Assembly (NCBI GenBank): GCA_932521035.1
Contig: OW051495.1
Span: forward strand, 2,790,001 to 2,854,000
From: Oscheius dolichura
Lineage: Eukaryota; Nematoda; Chromadorea; Rhabditida; Rhabditidae
Length of the DNA: 64,000 bases
Direction: 5' to 3'
In this document: one piece after another, positions 35,501 through 47,691 of the stretch
Layout: each line of letters begins with the position of its first letter
How positions within the stretch are numbered: the first letter of the stretch is position 1
Notes under the pieces: generated by a model
Told to the model about the DNA's origin: nothing
Database searches by the model: none
What the model saw: the letters and a program-made list of their open reading frames with translations, nothing else
Made by a program: the position numbers and the translations under genes

Positions 35501-37469
35501 CGATTCGAGAAATAGACAAAAGAAATTTGGAACAATGAGAGCCAGAGGACGAGTTTGCGACAGTAACGCGGGTGGTCTTCCTCTTCCCCCTCTAATCAAG
35601 TGGAGAGCCCTTCTTGCCCGATCCTCAACCAAAGCGAAAGAGAGCTGCCTCCCGGCTCACTCCCGCGTCTAATTGGTCCACTTTCCGGACTCAAAATACG
35701 GCAATCAGTCCTCTTCCCTCAAAGCTGAGCAGTCCTGGAAAATCTCGGGTCCCCCCGCTCACTCTAGCCGTGAGCTTTTTATTGGCCGCCTGAAGCCGGC
35801 AATGTCATGGGAAAAGAGAAATTTAGATGTCAATCGGAAACAGAAAAAAAGAAGACTATAGGGGCCACGAAGCCAAGAGGACATCGATTACGTTCCCAGG
35901 GGACCGCCAGAAAGGCGTATACGCTAAATACGGAAACAAAACACTGAGGGTTGCTGAGATTCCTAACTCGACTTCTTTGATAGTTTAGTCTTTACGACCA
36001 TCAAGTTCATCGAATTGAAGCGGTGTATCTAATTAATAAGGACTCCTCAAAACGTCAAAGGAGATAAGTTTTCTGTAGGGGCGACGACGTGGGCGGGAAG
36101 AGGCTGCTCCTCGTCTTGTGAGTAAAGGAACCAACAAAGGAACTTTGCGCGTCGATGCGAAATCTGATTTGTCGCGTCAAAGACAACATCAGAAAGGCGC
36201 AAAATCACAGGTGAAACAGCCATTTTTTAGACTTTTTGAAGGAGGCGAGACTTTAGAAGAAGTTGTTATGCAGCATAACTTATGCTTCAGGTCCTCTGTA
36301 AAAGTTGCCTTTTTCTCATTTTTTTCATTACATCTTGTATAATTTGAATGCGACTACGAAAGTCGCCGCATTCCTATCCTCACTAGTGTAAGTAGAAGAA
36401 TTATATGACTTTAGAACTGGCTCCGAGTTAGAATAAGAAAGTAGGATACACTACGGGGTTTACATTCCAACCACAACTCTTTTATTGCTTCGTATCCGAG
36501 TGAAATATTCAAAATGGGAACACATGAATAATGATTTGTGTATGACGACTACTCTCTAGTATTTTGCAGTGGAATCCACTGGTAAATATTAGGAAATGTG
36601 AACATATTGATGAGCTTCTAACGTAGTTTGTTGTGCATTGCCGTCGTAATACAATTTGAAATGTTTCTCAATTTGTATGTGACCTTTCTCTGTTCCGTGT
36701 GGCAATCGCTGTAGAGTAAATAACCCGGTCAAAATAAAGAAATGCCAAAATGTTTGTAAAATTTTTTTTTGTGACCACCATTTTTGTGACTCTTGGTTGA
36801 TTGAAATATTCCAAGTTCGAGTCCAGAAGCAGTGACACTAGCTTTGACACTAGCTTATTACTAAACTCAGTTTCAAGTTCCTGCTAAATAACAAAGAATA
36901 TCACCAGGGTAATGCTTCCAACAGTATTGTCCATTTCTCTCTTCCCCCAATACCAAGTCATTTTAGAAGTCGAAGGAACAGTCTCGCATGGTTTTGCGCG
37001 CGTCCTATGTCTTATGTTATGGTATCGGCGCGCGCGCTGTTTGAATTCGGGGGCTTGATCGGCATTTTTACTTTTTTTTCATTATTTTCATTTTTCTTTT
37101 GAAAATCATTGCAACACTTCAAAATCATCATATAAGTGCTTGGGAATTGTTATGTAACGCTCAATGGAGCGCGAGTACCAAAAGCGTTCAAAACGCTTTA
37201 CACAAAAACAATCGTTGGGTCTAATACCCAACAGGAATTTTAAAAAAATAATACAAATTCTTCAGTGACAGCCATCCTACTGGCTTTAGAACTATTGCTT
37301 TTACTTCCGTTACATCTATGGGTCGAACGGTATAGAAAACCCAGCGAAAATAAGGTGAAATGATATAAAAATAGAAAAAAACGTCAATAAAGGTGTTTTC
37401 GAATCTAAATATTCAAACTGCGCGCGATCCCCGGGCCACGCTGGACCAAGTGCGAGACTGTTCTTTTGA
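32583..37469. other. Long intergenic region upstream of the choline transporter
   Basis: No exon chain or known motif found on either strand. The first few hundred bases should be the transporter promoter. Around 36.98-37.04 kb there is CG-rich alternating text (CGCGCGC) next to AT-rich sequence. The open frames present look like chance. Confidence 0.45.
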
Positions 37470-38645
37470 GTAAGGCCCTTAGGTCCAGGTCCGGATCGGA
37501 TCTCCTCTGATATGCTGAAGACGATCAAAGGCACCATCCCTTCTCACATTCTTGTTCTTAAGGAGATGATTCAACGAGCCGAAGAGTACGACGGGCCGCT
37601 GTACATGATCTTCGTCGATTTCGAGAAGGCCTTCGACACCATGGAACACGCCGCCGTCTGGAGATCCCTCTGCGAGCAAGGAGTACCGACCAAGCTGATT
37701 AGAGTCCTTGATACCATCTACAGAAGATCCGAAGTCAAAGTCATGGCGTGTGGCGGTAACATCGACATCAATGTCCAACGAGGTGTCCGTCAAGGAGATA
37801 CTGTCTCGCCAGCCCTATTCGCAGCCGTCCTGGAGAGTGTCTTCCGAAGGCTCGACTGGGAGCAGAAAGGCATCAACGTCAACGGCTCCAGACTGTCCAA
37901 CCTCCACTATGCCGACGACATCGTCCTAATGTCCCAATCTGCCCAGGAACTCCAGGAGATGCTGCAATCTATGTCCGCCGAGTGTAGTACCGTAGGCCTG
38001 AAAGTGAACCAGAGGAAGACCTTCGCCCTCACAAACCGAAGGGAATCGCCTCTCCAAGTCGACGGGCACCTGATAGTCTACGCGAAGAACTTCATCTACC
38101 TCGGAACAGGATCTCCTTCGACAGGAACGAGTCACTAAAGCTAACAAGACGAGTGCAAGCTGGATGGTACGCCTTCAACCTCTACCACCAGCTGATGATC
38201 AATAAGAGGATCCCAGTCCAGTTGAAGACACGAGTCTACATCTCCTGCGTCGAGCCAGCCTTCCTCTACGGCTGCGAGACATGGACTCTGCGACAGAGGG
38301 ACGTCTCCAAACTGGCCATAGCACAACGACGGATGATGAGGAAGATGCTGAAAGCCAGCCTTCTGGAACGCTGGACTAACGAATGGCTCTACCAGGATTG
38401 CCATCTTCCCGACATCAGAAGACGCTGTGCTGAACGAAAGTGGAAATGGGCGAGAAGACTGGCCGAAGGAGGCATTAGCCGATGGGAAAGGCGGATCGTG
38501 GAATGGAGACCATGGGAAAGAGGAAGAACACGAGGACGTCCGAAAGCGAGATAGGCAGACAGTTTCGTCGAGTTCGCGAGCCCTAACTGGATTCGACACG
38601 CTGCTGACCGTGATCGGTGGAGAAGAAGCACGCTGCGACATGTAA
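37470..38645 (+). pseudogene. Non-LTR retrotransposon reverse transcriptase remnant (RTE-like)
   Basis: A reverse transcriptase frame runs from about 37480 to 38116 with GPDRISSDMLK, motif A as FVDFEKAFDT, then GVRQGDTVSPALFAAVLE and the catalytic NLHYADDIVLMS. The wording of these motifs is closest to RTE-clade elements. The fold is interrupted: GPDRISSDMLK runs almost directly into the helix before motif A, so the fingers segment appears deleted. Near 38105 the frame shifts by one to a second frame ending RGRTRGRPKAR, then a TAG at 38552 replaces the expected Trp before the usual ADSFVEF-like end. The 5' end including the endonuclease is missing. It is dead. Confidence 0.85.
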
Positions 38646-38868
38646 ATACATTGATATCGCAATGGAAATTGAAATTGAATATATTAGGGTGGGATGAAAG
38701 AAATTGGTAGACAACAATTTCAGCGGTTTCAGAAACGGATTGGTTCACAAAATTGTGAAGGAGTGGTGGGAATACTTTGGCTGGCTTATGTAAACTGCTG
38801 AAATAGGTGTCACAGTCAAAATAGTCAAATTAAAGCAAAATTAGAAAGAGAAAGGGAGAAGAGACGGA

Positions 38869-41800
38869 TTATGCCCCGGTGGTGGAGGTGATGTAGACTT
38901 CGGTGCTCTTGTCTCCGATCCGATCCTTCAACCAAAACGTCGTCATCATTCCCTTTCCCTGAATTATCCCCCTTTAAAATAAGAGAATTCCCCCACTTTG
39001 ATGTCAACTTCTCCCCGTTCGATGACGTCGAAGAGGGGGTGATAGTTACAGAGGTGACGCTTCGACTCCTCCGACATCTGGATCAATCCAGGTTTGCCGC
39101 TGGACTCCATTCGAGAAGATGTGTTCACCTATTTTTACTCTTTTTCAATGACATTAAATGGGGGTTACCGTGTCCCCGAAGAGACAGTACCGAGGAGCAG
39201 AGAGACCGACAACTCCAGCGGCGACAGAGCCAGTGTGAAATCCCCAACGACAACGGATACGGTGACTGATACGGTGGGGAATCTCGTACGTTGTCAGGTA
39301 CTGAAATGGTTAATTTTGTGTTTAGGCCAGTACTGAAATAGGGAGAACTGCTTCGTAAGCAATGATCTGACATAACATCTTCAAGTATTCCCCACCTGTC
39401 TCATATCCAGGGCACAGTTGGCTATATTCTTGGAGTGGAGGTTTCCATTCTCTTCGGGGATTCCGGACACGACCATGTAGGCGTCGCCGATGGTTTCTAC
39501 CTAAAATGCACACAGTAAGAACAAGGAGGACAGAATAGATTGTTTGCGCATTTATTTTCGTGAATCGCATAAAATACCTAGAAAACTATTGTAGCATTAT
39601 GTCTAGTCTATAATTTGTAAGATATATTGAAAACTTCTGGTTTCATGTATTCCATAAAGAAACTCGTATCGCATAAAACTTGCTAAACGTAAACCTTTCG
39701 CCTACCTTATAGCTCTGATTCTTCGTGATGCACTCATCAAATCCGGTGTAGAGTCCATTCAGCATGTTGACTACCTAAAATTACCCAATTTACATGTTTC
39801 CATACGACAAGAGCGCCTCAATGGGGGTGGAAGACGAGCAAATTGTCGTAAATCCCACAATATCCGAGAAGAGAACAGTGGCCGAGGAGAAGAGCTTCGG
39901 CGGCACGCTTCTGCCCATCTTCAACTCATTTGCCACATATCTGGAAGGATTTTTTAATGCATTGAGTAGGCTACTAAATATTTCGCTGATTTCAAAAATT
40001 GTTCAGTCTTGGCGTGAAGACATTTTTTCTGTTAGATTTGTATATCTCCCTTAAAATAGTCCCCCGAGCTCAAAACAAACTCACGGCGGCAGTAGCTGGG
40101 ACAGCAGTTTATCCGCCCGAACATTGGCGTCTTCCAGCAATCCCGTCCTCTCCGCCACCAATTTCTCGAGATTATTCGCGTATTGTTCCATCAACCGGAG
40201 CATTTGATCCACCAGCGATCCCTTTCTAAACCCATTTCTCTCCTCTATTTCCCATATTCCTCACGTTTTCAGGACCATTTCCGTGTTTAGTCGGACTCGT
40301 CGGATACTCGGTCGAATTTCGGGATTCTCACTCCAACAGTCGCGAAGAAGGGCCTGAATACGATATATACAACAGGAGAATAGTTCACCTGAAGGTCTGG
40401 ATTGCATTTCATCGGGTCCTGAATCTCTGGAGAGACAACTTTTGATCCATCAGTCAGATAATCACACAACTCTGTAGGTTACAACTTATTTATATAAAGA
40501 GTATTCGAAACCTTGGATATTGGTGTTCTCACGAAACGGTAGACTTCGAAAGAGAATCTCGTACATAACCATTCCGAAGGCGTAGATATCTCCGGCCTGT
40601 CTCCGATTCTAGACATCCCTCTTCCCCAGTCACGGCTACCGTAACCTACCACCGTCTGTTTAATCCATTTCTGATCCATCCGTCGTTTTCTATTCGATTC
40701 TCGGTTCTTCAACATCTCCGGGGCGCAGTACAGAACACCTGGAAGAGAAAATTAAATAGAAAGGGGGAGCTGTACTTGTTTTCTGAGCCGCCTGGCTCTT
40801 GTCGTCGTCGTCCTTCACCACCTCGATATTTATGGCCCCTTGTTTCTCCCAGCGCTCCAGTGGACTGGCTGAAGAGGGGAAATCTCGAATAAAAGAAAAG
40901 GGGACGGACCAATTCCGTAATCGGACAATTTGACCATCCAATTCCGGTCGATGAGACAAGCCCACGGGGTCAGGGAGCCATGGTAGCCAAGGGAAGAGGC
41001 GTGGAGATATTCCAAACCCTGGAATTAGTCAAACCTTATTGTGCTATCGTCTATACACAGTAAAGCTAATGTTTCTCAGTCTTTACTTATTCCCAAAGTG
41101 AAACATTTTTTGTTAGGGTAGAGCAAAACTGACTAGAGTAATATCTCGAACAAAAGCAGCGTGGAACTTCTCATCCAGGGAGACTTTTTGATTGTAGATT
41201 ATGTCCTAAAATTAATAATTTCAGTAGATTTCCCCTCAAGAACCTGAACAGTTCCCCGGCTGCAGAATTTCCACAAGATGAGCATCTCTTCCTTCTCGTT
41301 GAAAGCCATACCGAGGAACGGGTTCAAATTGTCGTGAATCGCTTGTTTCATCTGAAATACGTATCATTCTTACAACATTTGGTTGTGTTATATTCTTAGG
41401 AACGTAAATATACCTGTGTTAGCATTTTCATGTCCTGCCGTCCGAATTTGATGGGTCGTCGTTGAGGATATCTGAAAGAAAGAGAATAGAGAGAGAGAGA
41501 GGGGAAGAGCTACCGGTGATAAGTGGCATGAGTGTTGACTCCAATGATGGCGTGTCGCTTTTGTCCCGTTGAAACGTTGCTTAATTTTGTTGTGGTTGAA
41601 TTTATTGAAAGCTGAAAGGATTATAATTAGCACTGTTTTATGGATAGTTCTAATATTTTAGTTTAGAGGCATAATTTGTTTCACAGTACCAGAGGCAAAA
41701 TGTGAGAAACTAACCATGGATCGGGCCTGTTCCTCGTCGATGAACTGCAAATCGTCGTGGTAGAGTCGCCACGGCATCTTATTCAACGCCTGATTCTCGC

Positions 41801-44800
41801 TGAAATGCATGAATAAATATCGGCGATAAGTTTCTGTTTCGGATCCCCTACCATTAAAGTGCTATGGTGTTTGTCTGTTTGTTTGTTTGTTTGTTTGTTT
41901 GTCTATCCGATGGGAAAGTGTCCGACGGTAAAAGGGAGTATTAAATTTCTTAATCCCGGAAGCCGCCGCAGGCGGTCGTCGGCAAGAAGCGGAAAGGTTG
42001 CCACAGGTCGAAACGGATAATTCTAGAATTCAACAGCCGTAGGCTGCCGAAGGCCCGCTGGTAATATACTAATAGCGCAGCAATAAGAAAAGACGGTCTG
42101 TATCGACATCAACTTACCAAACTTTATAAGCTCCGTATCCAATTCCGGCAGCTACGAAGGCACACAAGACTAATCCGGTGATGGATATCTCCAAGAAATA
42201 GGAACATTTCTGTCCCCGGTAGCCACAAACGGGCTCATCCAAGGGCATCCGCCCGTTCTCCGATGGCCAGAAACCTGTTATCAGGTCCGTTAGCTTCTGA
42301 AATATTTTTATATTTAGGTTGGGAGGTAAATAGTCGATGCGACACTGTTGAGTGCTTTTCTTATGTCAGGAAATGGAAAATCTGACCAGAATGAAGCAGC
42401 CGCTCCTGTTCTTGATGCCGTCGCAATTGGAGACTAGTTCACTCTCCATCGAGACCATCTTCATCACCCGTTCCCTGTAGTTTTCCCCAATTAATCACCT
42501 AGTCGGACATGTTTTCAACCTCGTCGGAGAGATGTAGAACGCGGCAAAAATAGGCGCCCTATCGGCCAAGTCGTCCATCAAAACGGTGCCCACCGCGGCG
42601 GCGGTCGAGGAGGAGTTGTTACTGGTCGCGTTTGAGGCAACCACCCCTGAAACAGGGAAATAACCATCGTTTCTCGTCCCCTGCCTACCGTCAAAACTCA
42701 ATCTTCTCATTTTATTCCAAATATAGGCGCCGTTCGAGACGAAGGCTTCGTTTTGCGTCTCGCTGAGAGCCTTCCTGATGGCCAGGGCATAGAGGCGGAG
42801 GGAATCGTACAGATGGATGTAGCCGTAGATATTGGTCTACAAAAAACACGTTATACTATTGGTTTCCTTGGCTACCAGGTCCAGATCTTTTTTTCGAATT
42901 CCGTGCTTCTCCACCCGATTGACAAAGCTCGTCGCAATGGAGTCGTCGAAGCCGTTGACATCGTCTATCTGAAGCTCGTGTCTATTATAGAGAAAGAAGA
43001 GAGACAAATAAGAAAGAGTAGTGAAACCGTACGATGATAGCATTGGCAAAGTGGTCCTTGACGCGTTGAAGCATCTCTCCGTCGGCTCCGATCCAGGGAG
43101 ACGTGTCCTAAAATATAGAATGTATTGAGAGAAGTACTAGTAGCAAGGAGTGCTGTGTAACATATGATGCATTGTAAAAAATACTTATTCGAGTGGTCTG
43201 ATAGTAGCGCATTTTCATTCGAGGAGCTTATCTACGATCGCGATGTTTTATGGAAACCCTTTATGCAAAGATTTACTTTGCCGAGCAATGAATCCATTCT
43301 GAATGTCTCTCACCATCGGTCCACTTTGAATCCACGGCAGAATGAAGGCGTACTCGGCGTTGCTCATCTCCGACATAAACGTGGCTTGCATGAACTCCTT
43401 CGAAATTTCCCTTGTTGACGAGAATAAGCAGATCACAACTGAATTCTCCGCTTCACTTTCAACCATAACTGAAACCTACTTCTGGCGTTGTTTTTGATCT
43501 CGTCCAAATAGCCCGACTTGGCCATCTCATTCGCTCCCCAAGATTCTTCAAACATTATCTAAAATATTGTTGTCTGTTTATAGAATTCGTAAAGCATGAA
43601 ACCTTTTTGACTACTGCAATTCCCTTCCGGTGGAGGACCTCTTCGAAGACTTGGACCCGCTCGTAAGCAGTGGCTCCTGTGTTGGTGACAATCGCTATCT
43701 GGAAAGGACCCCTATTTTGCTGTATCAAGAAAAAAATGTCATTGCTATAATTGCCAGTGAGGAAGTAAATACCAAAAAGAAAACATTATGGATTCCCAAA
43801 TGCCCTTATAACCACACCACTGAATGATCTAACAAGTTGTTTTATGGTCAATTTCCTGATCGTAAATTCTGATTCTTTCCTCTCAAACTGTATATAAAAC
43901 GGCTAGATAACACCGGTTTGATGTATTTCGTACCTTCTGAATATTTCATAATGAATGACCGGTAATTTCAATAATGATAAAGTAAAAAAGCAGAGTACAT
44001 TGTATACAGCGAATAGTACTTTTTAGTGCAAAACTGGTCATCAAACATGTCTTCGAGAATCTCATCAGATACAGATTATTTCATATCTTTCTGCATGGAC
44101 CATTGGGATATTCACATTATCATGCTTCTTTACGACTACTTCGAAACACACCAATCGCGAAATTATGACTAATCATGGCTATTTCTCAACATCTACAAAA
44201 TGGCAATGATCACGAGCTCGTATTAGGATCGCTTTTTTCCCTTGATGATTCTTTGAAACATGGTATTATACAAGTCAGCTAGAAAACGGACTAATGATTT
44301 TTTTCTTTCGAAATATGTACAAAACAACAAAAATTAGTAGTACTTTGTTTGTTTTTTTCCTTCTATGCGTTTCCCATTTCTTGTGTTGAACAAAAGAATG
44401 CCTAGAACTTCGTCAAATACTTGGTGCTCCATCTATATATCCATAGACTATTAGCTTATGATTGTTTGGGCTCTACTATTAGCTTATGATTATTTGGGCT
44501 CTACTATTAGCTTATGATTGTTTGGGCTTTATGACTACTTTGAAATATAACAAATATCATTCTCAAAAGTATGGATCAAGTTTCTTTCAATATATTTTCC
44601 CGTAGTTTCTTTCCCCTACTTGATCTCTAATTCCCATAACCTCTCCGTACCTTTGACCATTTGAAGTGTTGAAGAAGTGCTACCGTAGCCTCGGCGATGG
44701 AGTTGGTATTTTTAGAGCTAATCCGGGCTAAAGTCTTGTAAATCCCCCGATCTGTGAGAGCATTCGACGCGGAGGAATACGAAATGATCGGAACATTCCA

Positions 44801-45579
44801 GAACGTGGACATTTTCACGACGGGCTCCAGTTCGGCGGTACAATAGGGGCCGATGAAGGCCCGCACCTGGTGCACGTGGTACAGTTCCGCCGCTACCGCC
44901 ACACCCTCCAAGCTCTCGCTACACGTCTGCCGGGAAATTATCCTATAATCACAGCGTTTCAACTATTATTGAACAGAAGAAACTCACTCGAAATCGACGT
45001 CCTCTCCGATTATTCCGTCCTGGATCAGTTGCTCCTTGCTGATGTCGAGGATCTTCGCGTCGTTCGGCATTACCCCTACAAAAATATGCTACTAGTTGTT
45101 TCAAGAGATACATTTAAAGTGTTCAAGAAACCTCTAACAGTTATTCTCTTTGGACATTTGGAAAATAAATTTATGGAGTAGAACTATTTCTTTAAAACTT
45201 CGGAGACTAGGTTTTCAAAAAGTCCTCGCAAAAGACTGGATTACGATAGGAAAATAACGACATTTATGGCACTAAATGGATAAACTAAAATGAATTTCCA
45301 AATTTTTAATGATTTTATCGCTTGACTAAAACACAAAGGCCCCCATTTTCAATTACAGTACTTCCTGCCCTCTCCCTTCCCAGTTTACTGACCAACCGCT
45401 CCGAGATGCCCGATCTTGATGACTCTCTTGTTTTCCTTGTTCACTTCCAGCTTTGCTCCGGCGTCGAATTGGACATACGACGTCTTTGTCTCCCGTCGAA
45501 CACGCCAGTTGACAATCGGCTGATCCTCCGAGAAGGAGATCGGTACAAACAGCAACAAAAACAGAAACAGTTGAGGCAT
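38869..45579 (-). CDS. Receptor-type guanylate cyclase (gcy family)
   Basis: Converts GTP to cGMP in response to an extracellular cue. Thirty exons, from 45579-45393 to 38958-38869, all phases agreeing; about 1116 residues. In order: signal peptide ([17 protein letters not shown]); ANF-type ligand-binding domain ([48 protein letters not shown]); a transmembrane span in exon 12 ([20 protein letters not shown]); kinase-homology domain ([27 protein letters not shown] in place of DFG, no catalytic HRD, so a pseudokinase); dimerisation helix ([19 protein letters not shown]); cyclase domain with metal-binding Asp in [13 protein letters not shown] and GDAYMVVSG, guanine-specifying Glu in VETIGD and Cys in RYCLFGDT, and [13 protein letters not shown]. 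All catalytic residues I can check are present. Intron 25 (39775-39816) seems to start with GC instead of GT. Introns 3 and 13 are enlarged by repeats. The exact paralogue is not determinable here. Confidence 0.93.
41868..41902. repeat. (TTTG)n microsatellite in guanylate-cyclase intron 13
   Basis: About eight TTTG units with one interruption (TCTG). The surrounding intron (41800-42117) also has GC-rich text (CCGCCGCAGGCGG), suggesting an inserted repeat. Confidence 0.85.
44448..44531. repeat. 28-bp tandem repeat, three copies
   Basis: CTATTAGCTTATGATTGTTT followed by GGGCTCTA is repeated three times with one or two substitutions, within intron 3 of the guanylate cyclase gene. Confidence 0.9.
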
Positions 45580-46030
45580 CTTACTGAAACATAGATATTT
45601 ATTCATAGAACATATAGACGCCGCGTGGAGCATTAGAAGAAATGGGGATGGATATGTCTGGCTGTAATCTGTCCGTCTTCATTTCCCAAATGGAGGAATT
45701 ATCCGATCCATTGACGCAAAACGACGGCTCAGCCGGGATCGGATTGCTGATGCGGCGTCTCATTAGCGATCGCGATGATCGACGGAAGACGAGGAAAGAC
45801 CACTGGAATCTGAAATTATTTTCAACACACTGAAAAATGTAACTCTGTTCTTCCGTCTTTCTTCTATCGTCGGTAAAGCATAAAACTTCCTCATAAAGTG
45901 TTCCTCTCGCCGTCGGCCGAAGTATGGTCTCCTTCCCCCGCGTTCTCCCTCCAGATATCGGTCGTAATGGGGTCTCTCCCACCCGCCTAAGATATAAAAT
46001 AGACGGCGTTCTATTCTCCCTGGTGAGACT
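45580..46030. promoter_or_regulatory. Shared divergent promoter region, with TATA box for the rightward gene
   Basis: The guanylate cyclase starts leftward at 45579 and a secreted-protein gene rightward at 46031, leaving 451 bases between start codons. A clear TATAAAAT lies at 45993-46000, 30-38 bases before the rightward ATG, leaving a very short leader. A TTTCAG site six bases upstream of the leftward ATG may be a trans-splice acceptor. Both-direction regulation is inferred from spacing only. Confidence 0.55.
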
Positions 46031-46837
46031 ATGCGGACCTTCTCCTTTCTTCTTCTTCTTCTTTTCGCTACGGTCATTTTAGAAAAATTTCTCTTTTCCA
46101 TTGATGATATTAGGTGATCAACCGGGTCAATGCAAATGCGGATGCGGCTTCGAATATCTGTTCCCAAGCTTGTGTCCGCCTCATCGTGCCGAAGGAGAAT
46201 ATGACGAAAGAGGAGGAGGAACGGTTCCATGTGGCCAGTAATAACGGATACAAATGCGCGTGAGTTGTAATTCGATTGCTCTGAACAACTAACTACAACA
46301 ATGAGCAGATTTTGAAGGAATTCCAAAACCAAAAAAACTTGTAATTTCCCCAATTTCAGTGCCAAATGTCACGATCTCTTCGTTACCGGAGACAGTGAGG
46401 CCAATGTAATCACCAAGCTCCAGAAGATCTCCTTCGATGATATCTACCTGAAACCGAGCAACGTCCAGGCCACCGTGGCCCTCGACGAACAGATCAGACA
46501 ACTGACCAAGAGGATCGAACAACTGGAGAAGTTCGTCGTCCGACTGGGAGCCATTGCTAGAATCCACACGGAAGAACAGAACCGACCTGGTTACCGCCCC
46601 CTCTGGAGGAAGAATCGCCAGAACAAGCACAATGAGAAGACTACGGTAGCTACAGCCGGAGCCTCAACAACGAAGAAGGTCGTGGCTTCCTCGAACCAGG
46701 AAGGAGGCCCTCAGATTCAACATTCTCCCGTGGTTGGCGGACCTCAATTGATCGACAGCCCTCCGGGGCCACAAATTCTGCCCATCTTCAACCCCAGACC
46801 AGCTCTTGCTAACGCTAATCTAAAGAAGATAGTTTGA
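46031..46837 (+). CDS. Secreted coiled-coil protein of unknown function
   Basis: Three exons in phase: 46031-46072, 46114-46259, 46360-46837 (666 nt, 221 residues). A leucine-rich signal peptide (MRTFSFLLLLLFATVI) is followed by a short cysteine-bearing region (SNICSQACVRL, later YKCA and AKCHDLF). A heptad-like helix follows: LDEQIRQLTKRIEQLEKFVV. The C-terminal third is basic then Pro/Gln/Gly-rich and looks disordered. I do not recognise the family. A TATA box lies 30-38 bases upstream of the ATG, like the other small secreted genes in this window. Confidence 0.75.
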
Positions 46838-46960
46838 TCGTGAGGGTAATGAATATGGGACAATGTTTGCCTTTTCTTGTGTTTTTTCCCAGTCTATGAA
46901 TATTTCTGTCGTGTAGAATTGACGATTCAAGGAAGGCTCTCATTGCTAGACACCGGATCA

Positions 46961-47220
46961 TACATGGGCAAAACGCCCAAAAACGGGCGCGCCCGAAATT
47001 GGCCGTAGACGGGAGTGTCGCGCGTTTGTGTCCGTATCTCGGTCATTTCTTGGTCGATTTAAAAAATTTCAAGACCTAGTTAGAGAGCACGTCAAGACGA
47101 TTCTAATGAACCCAGTCACATCTCAGCCGCCCCGACAAAAAATCTGTAGCCTCACAAACTTTGGCAGATGATATGTTACGTAACGTGGTGCGCCCAAAAT
47201 CGGACGTTTGCCCATGCATA
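46961..47220. mobile_element. MITE, copy 1 (TACATGGGCAAA termini)
   Basis: The left end TACATGGGCAAAACG faces the right end CGTTTGCCCATG as inverted repeats, with TA next to each end. An internal block (CGTGCTCTCTAACTAGGTC in reverse, and a run including ATGTTACGTAACGTGG) is found again in opposite orientation at 57519-57741, so this is a dispersed non-autonomous element of about 260 bases. No coding capacity. Confidence 0.8.
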
Positions 47221-47691
47221 CATCGGATAGACTTCCACTTTATTCGAATTATCCAAATCTATTGGTTTTGTCGAATCGTCAATTACGCTACGCAGACATT
47301 ACGGAGCTACAAGTCCCAAAAATCGCTATTATCCTGCACATCCCGTGACTAAATGATGAAATTGTCCAATAGAGGTAAGAAAAACGTATTGTCATTGAAT
47401 TATCCTTGTTTCACCAAGAATATGTAAGGCTGAAATACTAATCGTTTTCATTAGATGAAGCGAACTCAGAGGCTGACTAATTCTCGTTAACAAACCAGAA
47501 ACAGTTTATTTCAGGAGAGATTTTTGGCTGTTTACCGGCCGGCATGTGACCTTCGTCGAACTTTTTTCAGTCGCCCCGCTGCCGACCGATTCCTTCTCCC
47601 CGAAATGACCCCTTCCCTCTAGATTCTAGTTTGATCAACAACTGGCACTTTTCGCCGTTTTACCTTCCCTTTATAGATCGTCTCTCAAATC
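47221..47691. other. Intergenic region upstream of the stomatin gene
   Basis: No gene seen. It probably contains the stomatin promoter. Confidence 0.5.
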
